Shown: positions 41,464-50,274, numbered from the stretch's first letter. The stretch: 64,000 bases of DNA from Amycolatopsis saalfeldensis (GCF_900110575.1 NZ_FOEF01000001.1:1-64000), one strand, 5' to 3'. Notes: generated by a model not told the origin, from the sequence alone. A program made the numbers and translations.

Positions 41464-42606
41464 ATGAGTCAAGACATTCGAGCCTTCATTCCCGCGTCCT
41501 GCGACCTGCTGGCCCTGGGCGAGCCGGCCCACCCGGAGCCGGCATTCGGCTGGGTCCGCAACGAACTGTTCGAGCAGCTCGCCGGCGACGGCTTCCGCTC
41601 GATCGCGCTGGAGACCGACCGGGTGGCCGCGCTCGCCGTGAACGATTTCGTCCAGGACGGCGCCGACACCCTCGAAACCGTGTTGAGCAAGGGTTTCTCC
41701 CACGATTTCGGCGCCCTCGAAACCAATCGGGCGCTGGTCGCCTGGATTCGCGAGTACAACAAAACCCGCCCAGCGGAAGAAAAGCTGGCGTTCCACGGCT
41801 TCGACGCGTCGACCGAGACAATGAGCGCCCCGAGCCCACGGCCGTACCTCGAACACGCCCGCGACTACCTCGGCCTCGATCTCGACATCGCAGGCCTGAC
41901 CGGCGAAGACGAGCAGTGGAGCCGCACGGAGGCGGTGCTGGACCCGGCGATGTCGCCCGGCGACACTCCCGAGGCCGAGCGGCTGCGCACCATCGCCGAC
42001 GACCTGATGACCAGGCTTTACGCCCGCGCACCGGAGCTGGTCCTGGCAACCTCACGCGCCGAATGGCTCCGGGCGCGGACCCACTTGACCGGCGGGCTCG
42101 GCCTCCTGCGCTACCACAAGCAGTCGGCCGAACCGCTGGAGCTGAACGAGCGGATCTCCCTCCTGGCCGCGGTGCGGGACGCGCTGATGGCCCAGAACCT
42201 CCTCGAGATCCGCGAGATCGAGGCGCGGCGAGGCCCGACGCTGGTTTTCGCCCACAACCTCCACCTGCAGCGGAGGCCGAGCTATTGGGGCCTGTCCGAG
42301 CTGAAGCTCAACTGGTTCGGCGCCGGGGCCATCCTCGCGTCCCTTGTGGACGATCGATACACCTTCATCGCGAGCAGCCTGGGCCGCAGCGCGGCCCTCG
42401 GCCTCGAGCCACCCGCCGCGGACACCTACGAGGGCGCTCTGCAGACCGGCGCCGCCTGGTCCCTGACGAACGCCACCGCTGTCCCGGATGCCCGCACCCG
42501 CACCGACATCAAGGTGGAACAGGGCTACTTCCCCCTCACCGAGGCGACCCTGAACGGCGCCGACGCGGTGCTGCACATCAGCGACGCGTCGCTCATCCGG
42601 CCGTAA
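41464..42606 (+). CDS. Erythromycin esterase family protein
   Basis: A 380-residue enzyme of the EreA-like fold: LALGEPAHPEPAFGWVRNEL (conserved GE-H metal/active-site region, in the Ere GExHG position), RSIALETD, AFHGFDAS, FAHNLHLQR containing a conserved His, and WFGAGAILAS. True Ere enzymes hydrolyse the macrolide lactone; many relatives have unknown substrates (including a TioE-linked set in thiocoraline gene clusters). Start ATG 41464, weak ribosome site. Divergent from the double-HTH MerR gene. Confidence 0.85.
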   Translation: MSQDIRAFIPASCDLLALGEPAHPEPAFGWVRNELFEQLAGDGFRSIALETDRVAALAVNDFVQDGADTLETVLSKGFSHDFGALETNRALVAWIREYNKTRPAEEKLAFHGFDASTETMSAPSPRPYLEHARDYLGLDLDIAGLTGEDEQWSRTEAVLDPAMSPGDTPEAERLRTIADDLMTRLYARAPELVLATSRAEWLRARTHLTGGLGLLRYHKQSAEPLELNERISLLAAVRDALMAQNLLEIREIEARRGPTLVFAHNLHLQRRPSYWGLSELKLNWFGAGAILASLVDDRYTFIASSLGRSAALGLEPPAADTYEGALQTGAAWSLTNATAVPDARTRTDIKVEQGYFPLTEATLNGADAVLHISDASLIRP

Positions 42607-42619
42607 CAGCTCGGGCCGG

Positions 42620-43336
42620 TCACACCAGCGGCTCGCCGCCGTCGACGCTCAGCGACACACCGGTCAGGAAGGGGCTGGTCAGGGCGAACACCACGGCGCC
42701 GGCGATGTCGTCGGGCGTGCCGATGCGGCGGGCGGGGCTGGTGGCGGACCGTTGCGCGAAGAGCGCGGCCTTCTTGTCCTCGCCGAGGGCGTCGTACGCG
42801 CCGGTGTCGATCGTGCCCGGCGAGACGGCGTTGACGCGGATCGGCGCCAGCTCCACGGCGAGCGAGCGGGTGAGGACGTCGACCGCGCCGTTGGTCGCCG
42901 CGACCGCAAGCATGCCGATCGAGGGCTTCTGGGCCGAGGAGCCGGAGAAGAGCACGAACGAGCCGTCCACGGGCATCCGCGGGGCCAGGTGCTTCGCCAG
43001 CAGCATCGGGCCGACGACCTTGGTGCTGAAGGAAAGCAGGACGGTCTCCGGCGCGAGGTCCCCGATCGCGCCGCGAGCGCGTGCGGACGCCGTGGACACG
43101 ACGTGGTCGATCCGGCCCAGCCGTTCGCCCAATGCCGCCACGCTCGCTTCGTCGGTCAGGTCGACGGTCTCGGCGGAGACGCCGGGATCGTCGTACGCCG
43201 CCGCGAGCTTTTCGCCGTCGCGACCGGCGACGACCACCTCGGCCCCGGCGGCGCGGACCGCGAGCACGGTCGCCCTGGCGATGCCGCTGCCCCGTCCGAC
43301 GATCAGGACTTTGGTTCCTTCAATGGATCCGGACAT
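42620..43336 (-). CDS. SDR-family protein without the YxxxK pair
   Basis: A 238-residue SDR-fold protein. GRGSGIARAT binds NAD(P), LFSGSSAQKP holds a Ser, and SPGTIDTGAYD / SVDGGEPLV give the usual C-terminus. The catalytic Tyr-Lys of SDRs is replaced: the aligned sequence is VAATNGAVDVL. Oxidoreductase activity of the usual kind is doubtful. It is the last gene of an operon with DUF427 and hydrolase genes (gaps 12 and 15 bases). Confidence 0.85.
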   Translation of the reverse strand: MSGSIEGTKVLIVGRGSGIARATVLAVRAAGAEVVVAGRDGEKLAAAYDDPGVSAETVDLTDEASVAALGERLGRIDHVVSTASARARGAIGDLAPETVLLSFSTKVVGPMLLAKHLAPRMPVDGSFVLFSGSSAQKPSIGMLAVAATNGAVDVLTRSLAVELAPIRVNAVSPGTIDTGAYDALGEDKKAALFAQRSATSPARRIGTPDDIAGAVVFALTSPFLTGVSLSVDGGEPLV

Positions 43337-43348
43337 GCTTTTGTCTCC

Positions 43349-44206
43349 TTAGGACAGAACTTCGCCGGCGGTCAGACCGCGATCGACGCCGTGGGCCACC
43401 ACCGTCTGGCCGGGCTCGAGCACCAGCCGCTCGCCGTCGAGGAAGACCTCGACCTTGTCCGGCTCGAACGAAACCAGCCCGGACACCCGCGCCACCTCGG
43501 CCCACGCCTCGAGGTAGGACCAAGCGGCCCTGGCGCGTGAGCCGATGTCGTAATAGCTGGCGAGCCCCTTGTACGGGCAGAAGGTCTGCCCGTCGACCGG
43601 GGCCAGCGCGGTCTCGTCCACGTCCTCGCGCGGCACGTACCACCGCGGCGCGAACCCGGACTCGTACAGCACCACCGGCCGCTTCGTATCGGCGACGACG
43701 CGGTCGCCGTCCCGCACCACGAGGTGCCGGGAGGTGCCGCGGATGTCGTTGCGGTGGTAGGGATCCGCGGCGTGGCCGACGATCCACTCGTCCTCCTCGA
43801 AGAACGCGTCCATCGCCCGCCACGCGAACGCGACCCGGCCCCGCAGCTCGGCGGCGTAATCGGGAAGCCCGGTGTACTGCCACGCCGCCCGCTCCGCACG
43901 CTTCCCGCCGCCCGCGACGGCGAACCACGTGGTCTCGCCGAGTTCCCGGTGCGCGGTGACCCGGCCCGTGGCTTCGAGAACCCCGTCCCGCACGTCCTCC
44001 CGCCGGAAGAACGCGACCGGGTAGCGCCCCGGCTCGTGCAGCAGCACCACGTCCTCGCTGTCGGCGATCCATTCGCCGCCGAACCGGACTCGCATCCGCC
44101 GGCGCAGCGGCTCCGCGAAGAGCAGCCGCTCCGGCAGCGGCTCCGGAGTGAGGAACCGTCCCACGGACCGCGTCGACAGCGGTCCCTGTTGCCAAGCCAG
44201 CCCCAT
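43349..44206 (-). CDS. Tandem DUF427 protein
   Basis: A 285-residue cytosolic protein with two DUF427 domains, one ending in TAWFAV-like (ETTWFAVAGGG) and a second containing FCPYKGLASYYDIG, the hallmark motif, near residue 210. DUF427 proteins are small beta-tent folds of unknown function that often sit next to SDR and alpha/beta hydrolase genes, as here. ATG 44206; 15 bases after the hydrolase stop. Confidence 0.85.
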   Translation of the reverse strand: MGLAWQQGPLSTRSVGRFLTPEPLPERLLFAEPLRRRMRVRFGGEWIADSEDVVLLHEPGRYPVAFFRREDVRDGVLEATGRVTAHRELGETTWFAVAGGGKRAERAAWQYTGLPDYAAELRGRVAFAWRAMDAFFEEDEWIVGHAADPYHRNDIRGTSRHLVVRDGDRVVADTKRPVVLYESGFAPRWYVPREDVDETALAPVDGQTFCPYKGLASYYDIGSRARAAWSYLEAWAEVARVSGLVSFEPDKVEVFLDGERLVLEPGQTVVAHGVDRGLTAGEVLS

Positions 44207-44221
44207 TGTCGTGGCCCCGTT

Positions 44222-45094
44222 CTAGCGTTCCGCCGAAACGCGGTCGAGGAAGCCGAGGATGAGCCCGGCGACCTCGTCACCCGCGCTTTCCAGCAGGAAG
44301 TGCCCGCCGTCGAGCAGGTGGATCTCGGCGTCCGGGACGTCGTCGGCGAACGCGCGGGCACCCTCGGGCCCGAAGATCGGGTCGCCCTTTCCCCAGACCG
44401 CCAGCACCGGCGGGCGCGTGGTGCGCAGGTACTCGTGCAACGCCGGGTACAGCGGCGGATTGGTCGCGTAGTCGCGGAAGAGCGCGAGCTGGACGGCGTC
44501 GTTGCCGGGTCGCGAAAGCAGCGCGAAGTCGTGATGCCAGGTGTCGGGGCTGACCAGGCCCTCGTCGGGCTCGCCGGCCAGGTACTGCCACCGGGTGCTC
44601 TCCAGGGTCAGCGCGCCGCGGATGTTCGCCTCGGTCTCGGGGTTCTGCTCGCGCTGGTAATCCCAGACGGTCTTCCAGAACCCCTCGACGAACCCGGCGT
44701 CGTAACCATTGCCGTTCTGCGTGACGATCGCCGTGACCGCCGCCGGGTCGGCCAGCGCGAGCCGCCAGCCGATCGGGGCGCCGTAGTCCTGGACGTAAAT
44801 GGCGTACCGCGTCACGCCCAGCTGCTGGAGCAGCCCAGCGGTCAGCTCGGTCAGCGCGTCGAAGGTGTAGCCGAACTCCTCGGCCGACGGCGCCGCCGAC
44901 AACCCGAACCCCAAGTGATCCGGCGCGATCACGCGATAGCGGACGGCCAGCTCCGGAATCAGCTTCCGGAACATGAACGAACTGGTCGGAAACCCGTGCA
45001 GGAGCACGATCACCGGCGCACCGGCGGGCCCGGCCTCCCGGTAGAACAGCTCCTGTCCCCGGACGGTCGCGTAACGATGGTGAACGGCAGTCAT
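44222..45094 (-). CDS. Alpha/beta hydrolase (epoxide hydrolase/dehalogenase-like)
   Basis: A 290-residue alpha/beta hydrolase. HGFPTSSFMFR (33-43, oxyanion hole HGFP), Asp103 nucleophile in VQDYGAPIG, and GGHFLLES with the catalytic His near 266 are all present, the pattern of epoxide hydrolases and haloalkane dehalogenases. Substrate unknown. First gene of the three-gene operon 45094-42620. The upstream region 45097-45174 is a regular array of palindromic half-sites. Confidence 0.88.
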   Translation of the reverse strand: MTAVHHRYATVRGQELFYREAGPAGAPVIVLLHGFPTSSFMFRKLIPELAVRYRVIAPDHLGFGLSAAPSAEEFGYTFDALTELTAGLLQQLGVTRYAIYVQDYGAPIGWRLALADPAAVTAIVTQNGNGYDAGFVEGFWKTVWDYQREQNPETEANIRGALTLESTRWQYLAGEPDEGLVSPDTWHHDFALLSRPGNDAVQLALFRDYATNPPLYPALHEYLRTTRPPVLAVWGKGDPIFGPEGARAFADDVPDAEIHLLDGGHFLLESAGDEVAGLILGFLDRVSAER

Positions 45095-45096
45095 TT

Positions 45097-45174
45097 CTAA
45101 CCCCTTCGACGCAGGTTGATGGTTAGAGCAAAGCAGGCTTGCCTCTAACCTGTCAACACGTTTCGAGGGGTTAG
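45097..45174. promoter_or_regulatory. Operator array: CTAACC/GGTTAG half-sites every 24 bases
   Basis: CTAACC (45097-45102), GGTTAG (45121-45126), CTAACC (45145-45150) and GGTTAG (45169-45174) start exactly 24 bases apart and alternate in orientation. The middle pair extends to GGTTAGAG...CTCTAACC (perfect 8-base arms), the outer pair to CTAACCCCTTCGA / TCGAGGGGTTAG. Likely sites for a repressor (TetR/MarR-like) controlling the hydrolase operon. No regulator gene is adjacent. Confidence 0.6.
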
Positions 45175-45271
45175 TTTTCAGCGTGCGCGACCGACCCGGA
45201 CGAAAGCCCCATCCCTACGGCCGACGAGACGGCTCACCGCCGCCCCCGTCCGGTGCCCACCGCCGCCGCGC

Positions 45272-46162
45272 TCACCTCACCTGAGGCAGAACCTCCTTCT
45301 GCAGCAACGAATACGTCTCCCGAGCCTCGGCCGGCGAGCCGAACGTCGGAATGATCAGCTCGTCCAGCCCGGCCTCGCGCCAGCGGCCGATGGTGTCCAC
45401 GATCTGGGCCACGGACCCGCCGAAGGTGAAGCGCCCCGCCTGGGAGTCGACCTCGCCGAACGTCAGCACCGCCTGCGTGGTGCGGCGGATGGACCGCGGG
45501 TCGCGGCCGAGGCGTTCGCAGTGCTGGTCGAGGATCGCGGACTTCTGGGCGAAGACCTCGGGATCGGACCAGCAGTTCCACTCGTCGGCGTGCTCGGCGA
45601 CCAGGCCGAGCATGCGGCGCTCGCCGGAGGCGCCGATCAGGATCGGGACGCGGGGGCGGACGACGGGCGTGCGCGGCGCGTCGGTGACCTGGTAGTACTC
45701 GCCCTCGACCGTGGTCCGCGGCTCGGTCAGCAGGCCGCGGATCACCTTCAGGCCTTCCTCGAACCGGTCGATGCGCTCGCGGACCGTGCCGAGCCGGATG
45801 CCGTACGCGGCGTGCTCGTTGAGCTGCCAGCCCGCGCCCACCCCGAGCACCAGGCGGCCGCCGCTGACGTTGTCGATGGTCGCCGCCATGTTCGCCAGCA
45901 CGGCCGGGTGCCGGTAGGTCATGCCGGCGACCAGGCTGCCCAGCCGCACCCTCGGCACCGCCGCCGCCAGCGCGGCCAGCACGCTGAAGCACTCGTTCAG
46001 CGCCGGCTCCGCGACCGCTTCGGTCCCGGAGTTCATCATGAAGTGGTCCGCCGCCCAGACGCTGTCGTACCCCGCCTGCTCGACCTCACCCGCCACCGCG
46101 AGCACGTCCTCGGTCGACCACCCGGGGCTCAGCCACGCCCCGACCGCCAGCTGCTCCGCCAC
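45272..46162 (-). CDS. LLM-class F420-dependent oxidoreductase
   Basis: A 296-residue luciferase-like monooxygenase fold protein: LAVGAWLSPGWSTEDVLAVA at the start, GYDSVWAADHFMM, VRLGSLVAGMTYRHPAVLAN, GRLVLGVGAGWQ and GGSVAQIVDTIGRW. The group with these features (F420-dependent TIGR-type) reduces or oxidises using F420 in actinobacteria; substrate unknown. GTG 46162 is chosen since GAGGAGG lies seven bases upstream. Confidence 0.9.
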   Translation of the reverse strand: MAEQLAVGAWLSPGWSTEDVLAVAGEVEQAGYDSVWAADHFMMNSGTEAVAEPALNECFSVLAALAAAVPRVRLGSLVAGMTYRHPAVLANMAATIDNVSGGRLVLGVGAGWQLNEHAAYGIRLGTVRERIDRFEEGLKVIRGLLTEPRTTVEGEYYQVTDAPRTPVVRPRVPILIGASGERRMLGLVAEHADEWNCWSDPEVFAQKSAILDQHCERLGRDPRSIRRTTQAVLTFGEVDSQAGRFTFGGSVAQIVDTIGRWREAGLDELIIPTFGSPAEARETYSLLQKEVLPQVR

Positions 46163-46333
46163 CGGAGTCCTCCTCTCCTCGGCCCGCAGTCCTGCGCGCC
46201 TGGTCCCCAGCCTGCCACGCACCACCGACAAGATCACCGGTCGCGCGCGGGTTCTGGTTGCCGGCAGGGATTCCGCGACGATTTATCCACCTGAGCCGGC
46301 GCACACTCTCTGCTACCGTGAAAGGGAAGAGCC

Positions 46334-46423
46334 GTGCAGAGGGGATTCGACGTGGCAGGTGAAGACGACATCTCCGGGTGAGCCCCGGAGGTAGCGGGCC
46401 ACCGGCGGACATCCGCCGTGGCC
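46334..46423 (+). promoter_or_regulatory. Leader peptide and hairpin upstream of the ABC-F gene
   Basis: GTG 46334 after GGGAAGA begins a 15-codon ORF (VQRGFDVAGEDDISG, stop 46379-46381). A strong hairpin follows: GGCCA-C-CGGCGGA and TCCGCCG-TGGCC at 46397-46423. Antibiotic-inducible ABC-F genes are often controlled by ribosome stalling on such leaders; no T-run follows the hairpin, so termination is not shown. Confidence 0.45.
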
Positions 46424-46493
46424 AGGCAGTCGTCCACTCCTTTCGCTGCGGGGCCGAGGTTCCGCAGCGCATCACGAACCCGAGGTCTCTTCC

Positions 46494-48125
46494 ATGTCCG
46501 AAGCCTGCATCGTCGTGTCCGGCCTGTCCTTTTCCTGGCCCGACGACACCCCGGTCTTCGACCGGCTGTCCTGCACCGTCCCCGGCGGCCGCACCGGGCT
46601 CGTCGCCCCGAACGGCGCCGGCAAGTCCACCCTGCTCAAACTCATCGCGGGCGAGCTGCGGCCCGCCGATGGCAGCGTCACCACCGAAGGCGTGCTCGGC
46701 TACCTCCCGCAGAGCCTGCCGCTGAGCGGTGGGCTGACCGTCGCCGAGGTGATGGGGGCCGCCCCGATCCTGCGCGCGCTGGCGGCCGTCGAATCCGGTG
46801 ACGTCGCCGAGGAGCACTTCACCGTCATCGGCACCGACTGGGACATCGAGGAGCGCACCCGCGCCCAGCTGGACCGGCTGGGCCTCGGCGAGGTCGCCCT
46901 CGACCGCCGCCTGAACACACTCAGCGGCGGCCGGATCGTCTCCTTGGGACTCGCGGCCCAGCTCCTCAAGAACCCGGACGTGCTGCTGCTCGACGAGCCC
47001 ACCAACAACCTGGACCTCGAAGCGCGCCACCGGCTTTACGGCGCGCTCGACGACTGGCACGGCTGCCTGCTCCTGGTCAGCCACGACCGGGCCCTGCTCG
47101 ACCGGATGGACCGCATCGCCGAGCTGGACGGCGGCGGAATCCGTTTCCACGGCGGGAATTTCACCCAGTACGAGCAGGCGGTCGAGGCCGCGCGCGAAGT
47201 CGCGGAGAAGAACATCCGCAACGCCGAGCAGGACGTCAAACGCGAGAAGCGCGAGATGCAGCAGGCTCGCGAGCGCGCGGCCCGCCGGGCGAGCAACGCT
47301 CAGCGCAATGTCGCCAACGCCGGTCTGCCCAAGATCTTCGCGGGCACCATGAAGCGCAACGCGCAGGAGTCGGCGGCGAAGGCGGACGGGACGCACTCGG
47401 CCAGGGTCACCGCGGCCAAGGCCCGGCTCGACCAGGCCGAGCGAACGCTGCGCGACGACCAGAAGATCGCACTGGAACTGCCGCAGACCGCGGTCCCGGC
47501 CGGCCGGACGCTGTTCCTCGGCGAGCGCCTCCGGGTGAATTACGGCGACCGCGAGCTGTTCACCGGCGACGGCGCGGACCTGGCCGTCCGCGGCCCCGAG
47601 CGGATCGCGCTGACCGGCCCCAACGGCGCCGGGAAGTCCACCCTGTTGCGCCTGGTCCACGGCGACCTGGCCCCGGACAGCGGGGACCTGAAACGGGCGG
47701 AGGGACGGATCGCCTACCTGTCCCAGCGCCTCGACCTGCTGGACGAAAACCGCACCATCGCGGAGAACCTGGCCGCCGCCGCGCCCGCGATGCCGCCCGC
47801 CGAACGGATGAACCTGTTGGCGCGCTTCCTGTTCCGCGGCTCCCGGGTGCACCTGCCGGTCGGCGTCCTCTCCGGCGGCGAGCGCCTGCGGGCGACGCTG
47901 GCCTGCATCCTGTTCGCCGAGCCGGCGCCGCAACTCCTCCTGCTGGACGAGCCGACGAACAACCTCGACCTGGTCAGCGCCGGGCAGCTGGAGAGCGCGC
48001 TGAACGCTTACCAGGGCGCGTTCATCGTGATCAGCCACGACGAGCGTTTCCTGGCCGAGATCGGCGTCGCCCGGTGGCTCCGGCTCGACGGCGGGCATTT
48101 GCGGGAGACGGCCGCGCCCGAGTGA
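46494..48125 (+). CDS. ABC-F family ATPase, probable antibiotic-resistance type
   Basis: A 543-residue soluble protein with two ABC domains and no membrane segments. Walker A NGAGKST (40-46) and a second near 376-384; LSGG signatures and LLLLDEPTNNLD in both halves, the ABC-F hallmark; a charged linker (about residues 220-305) contacts the ribosome P/E sites in this family. The order and the REKREMQQARERAARRASN linker resemble macrolide/lincosamide/pleuromutilin ribosome-protection proteins. A housekeeping ABC-F role (EttA-like) is less likely given the divergent accessory context and the leader upstream. Start ATG 46494. Confidence 0.88.
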   Translation: MSEACIVVSGLSFSWPDDTPVFDRLSCTVPGGRTGLVAPNGAGKSTLLKLIAGELRPADGSVTTEGVLGYLPQSLPLSGGLTVAEVMGAAPILRALAAVESGDVAEEHFTVIGTDWDIEERTRAQLDRLGLGEVALDRRLNTLSGGRIVSLGLAAQLLKNPDVLLLDEPTNNLDLEARHRLYGALDDWHGCLLLVSHDRALLDRMDRIAELDGGGIRFHGGNFTQYEQAVEAAREVAEKNIRNAEQDVKREKREMQQARERAARRASNAQRNVANAGLPKIFAGTMKRNAQESAAKADGTHSARVTAAKARLDQAERTLRDDQKIALELPQTAVPAGRTLFLGERLRVNYGDRELFTGDGADLAVRGPERIALTGPNGAGKSTLLRLVHGDLAPDSGDLKRAEGRIAYLSQRLDLLDENRTIAENLAAAAPAMPPAERMNLLARFLFRGSRVHLPVGVLSGGERLRATLACILFAEPAPQLLLLDEPTNNLDLVSAGQLESALNAYQGAFIVISHDERFLAEIGVARWLRLDGGHLRETAAPE

Positions 48126-48153
48126 GCCGTTCGTCCACAGTGCACAGACGCGG

Positions 48154-49104
48154 TCAGGGAGTCAGCACGATGCGCTGTCCCGGCGCGGTCGGCACGGACC
48201 ACGCCCGCTCGACCTGCGCCAGCGGCATCGGCACGGCGTCCACGGCGAACGTGCCGGCCGTGATCTCCGCGGCCAGTGACGGCAGCTCGGCGACGATGCC
48301 GGCTGCCGTCACCGAGCCCTGGCCGCTGCCGAGGACGGTCAGGTTCCCGGCGCGCAACAGTGCAGAGGGCAGCGTGATGTCCCCGCCGGCCACGGCGCCG
48401 ATCTGCACCCAGGACAGCGCCTTCGCCCGGTCGGCGCGCGCGGTCATCAGCGCGCGCATGGCCTGCTCGGCGGGCCGTCCCCACAGGTAGTCGATGACCA
48501 CGTCGACGTCCGCGGCCGCGCGGGCGAGGGCGTCCGGCTCGTCGGTGCCGAGGCGCACCACGTCGTCGGCGCCGAGGGTCTTCAGCAGGTCGAGGCGGTC
48601 CGGGTCGCGGCCTGCGCCGACCACGCGGGCGGCCCCGAGGTGCTTCGCGATCTGCACCGCGAGCTGACCCGCGTTGCCGGTGGCGCCCAGCACCAGCACG
48701 GAACCGCCCGGCCGGAACGCGACGCGGCGGCGCAGCGCGATCCACGACGACATGCCGGGGTTCATCGCCGCCGCCACCGCGGCCGGGTCCGTGCCGGGCG
48801 GCAGCGTGACGGCCCGGCGCCGGTCGACGACGGCCTGCTCGGCCATGGTGCCCGACGCGCCGTCGTCGGCGACGAAGTACAGCAGCTCCCCGGACGGCGT
48901 GCGGCCGACCGCGTCCACGCCCGGGACCATCGGCAGGGTGCCGTCGGAGGTGTAGTGGCTGCCGTTCGCGGCGGAGCGGACCCGCGGGTGCAGGCCCGCG
49001 GCCAGGACGTCCACCAGCACCTCCCGATCGCCCGAGGCGACCGGTGCCGGAAAGGTGCCGTAACGGGGCGGCGCGCTGAAGGAGCGGACGACTGCGGCGT
49101 GCAT
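48154..49104 (-). CDS. Zinc-free quinone oxidoreductase-type MDR protein
   Basis: A 316-residue medium-chain dehydrogenase/reductase of the quinone oxidoreductase kind: LVDVLAAGLHPRVRSAANGS, PMVPGVDAVGR, NADPH-binding VLVLGATGNAGQLAVQIAKH near residue 135, and VVIDYLWG. Zinc ligands of alcohol dehydrogenases are absent. Likely reduces quinones or enones using NADPH. ATG 49104 is divergent from the MarR gene with two operators between. Confidence 0.85.
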   Translation of the reverse strand: MHAAVVRSFSAPPRYGTFPAPVASGDREVLVDVLAAGLHPRVRSAANGSHYTSDGTLPMVPGVDAVGRTPSGELLYFVADDGASGTMAEQAVVDRRRAVTLPPGTDPAAVAAAMNPGMSSWIALRRRVAFRPGGSVLVLGATGNAGQLAVQIAKHLGAARVVGAGRDPDRLDLLKTLGADDVVRLGTDEPDALARAAADVDVVIDYLWGRPAEQAMRALMTARADRAKALSWVQIGAVAGGDITLPSALLRAGNLTVLGSGQGSVTAAGIVAELPSLAAEITAGTFAVDAVPMPLAQVERAWSVPTAPGQRIVLTP

Positions 49105-49125
49105 GGGGTTCTCCCTGCCGGAACT

Positions 49126-49174
49126 TAGTTTGTGGCACGTACTACTTCGCCAAGGTAGTTTGCGCCACGTACTA
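49126..49174. promoter_or_regulatory. Paired MarR-type operators
   Basis: Two imperfect palindromes of the form TAGTTTGygscACGTACTA at 49126-49144 and 49156-49174, exactly 30 bases apart in the same orientation, occupy the divergent region between the oxidoreductase and MarR genes. Confidence 0.65.
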
Positions 49175-49193
49175 AGTCAACTAGGGTCAGCCC

Positions 49194-49631
49194 ATGCGCA
49201 CCGAGCCGGACCGGCCCCTGACCACCGTGGACGCCCTCGTCCAGCTGTCCTTCCTGATCCAGCGGGTGCTGTCCGAAACCGGCGCCGAGCACGACCTGTC
49301 GATCGTCCAGATCCGGCTGCTCGGCGTCCTGCGCGACCGCCGTCCCGGGATGCTCGAGCTGGGCAGCCACCTCGGCCTGGACAAGTCCTCCATGACCGGG
49401 CTGGTCGGCCGCGCGGAGAAACGCGGCCTGGTCCAGCGCACGCCCTCACCCCACGACGGCCGCGCCGTGCTGGTCTCGCTGACCCCGCTCGGCCGTCAGC
49501 TCATGCAGCGGTGCGCCGCCGTGATCGGCCGCCAGATCACCGAGCTGACCGAACCGCTCACCGCCACTCAGCGCGCTCAGCTGACCCAACTCGCGAGCGC
49601 ACTCGTCGGCCGGCCGCTCCTCGACGCCTGA
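49194..49631 (+). CDS. MarR-family transcriptional regulator
   Basis: A 145-residue winged-helix repressor: QIRLLGVLRDRRPGMLELGS, recognition helix DKSSMTGLVGRAEKRG, wing RTPSPHDGRAVLVSLT. MarR proteins often sense phenolic compounds or quinones. It is divergent from the quinone-oxidoreductase-type gene, with two direct copies of a palindromic site between them, a typical autoregulated pair. ATG 49194. Confidence 0.9.
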   Translation: MRTEPDRPLTTVDALVQLSFLIQRVLSETGAEHDLSIVQIRLLGVLRDRRPGMLELGSHLGLDKSSMTGLVGRAEKRGLVQRTPSPHDGRAVLVSLTPLGRQLMQRCAAVIGRQITELTEPLTATQRAQLTQLASALVGRPLLDA

Positions 49632-49801
49632 CTGTATTACGACCACGTTTCTTCACCGCCGGCCGAATCCGGCGGTTTCCCGCATATCGGCTTTCCGGGC
49701 GGACACCGCCAGGCGGCCCTCCACAGTGGATTTCTGTTATTGTTCGCGCAAGTCGCGCGGATCCGCGCCTCTGGAGATCCACCGAGGAGGAAAAACCCGG
49801 T

Positions 49802-50197
49802 ATGGCTCAGAAGGTCCTCGTCCAGATGGTGGACGACATCGACGGTGGCGTGGCTCACCAGACCGTGCCGTTCGGCCTCGACGGCATTCAGTACGAGATC
49901 GATCTCTCCGACGAGAACGCGGTCTCCCTGCGTGACGAGTTCGCCCGCTACATCGCCGCTTCCCGGCGCACCGGCGGCCGGAAGGTCCGCGTGGCGGCCG
50001 GGATCTCGCCGACCGTGACGCCGGCCGACCGCGAGCGCTCGCGCCAGATCCGCGCCTGGGCGATCGAAAACGGCTGGTCGGTCTCCGAGCGGGGGCGCAT
50101 TCCCAGCGAGGTCATCGCCGCCTTTGAAGAGAGCGAACGCGAAGCGGCCGCCCCGCGCAAGCGTGGCCGCGCGAAGAAAGCCGGCGCGAAATCCTGA
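49802..50197 (+). CDS. lsr2: Lsr2 nucleoid-associated protein
   Basis: A 131-residue xenogeneic silencer that binds AT-rich DNA. The N-terminal oligomerisation part (MAQKVLVQMVDDIDGG, TVPFGLDGIQYEIDLS) and the C-terminal DNA-binding domain with WAIENGWSVSERGRIPSEV (RGR minor-groove hook) are intact; the tail is Lys/Arg/Ala-rich. GAGGAGG precedes ATG 49802. A perfect 17-base hairpin follows. In actinobacteria Lsr2 represses horizontally acquired and secondary-metabolism genes. Confidence 0.97.
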   Translation: MAQKVLVQMVDDIDGGVAHQTVPFGLDGIQYEIDLSDENAVSLRDEFARYIAASRRTGGRKVRVAAGISPTVTPADRERSRQIRAWAIENGWSVSERGRIPSEVIAAFEESEREAAAPRKRGRAKKAGAKS

Positions 50198-50230
50198 AGC
50201 CCGGCGTGCGCGCCCGGGATTTCTTCCCGC

Positions 50231-50274
50231 CCCGGTGAGCTGAACCGGGAAATCGGACGGTTCAGCTCACCGGG
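50231..50274. terminator. Long perfect hairpin after lsr2
   Basis: 17-base arms CCCGGTGAGCTGAACCG (50231-50247) and CGGTTCAGCTCACCGGG (50258-50274) with a ten-base loop, 34 bases after the lsr2 stop. No T-run follows, but stem length supports termination or RNA 3' protection. Confidence 0.7.
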
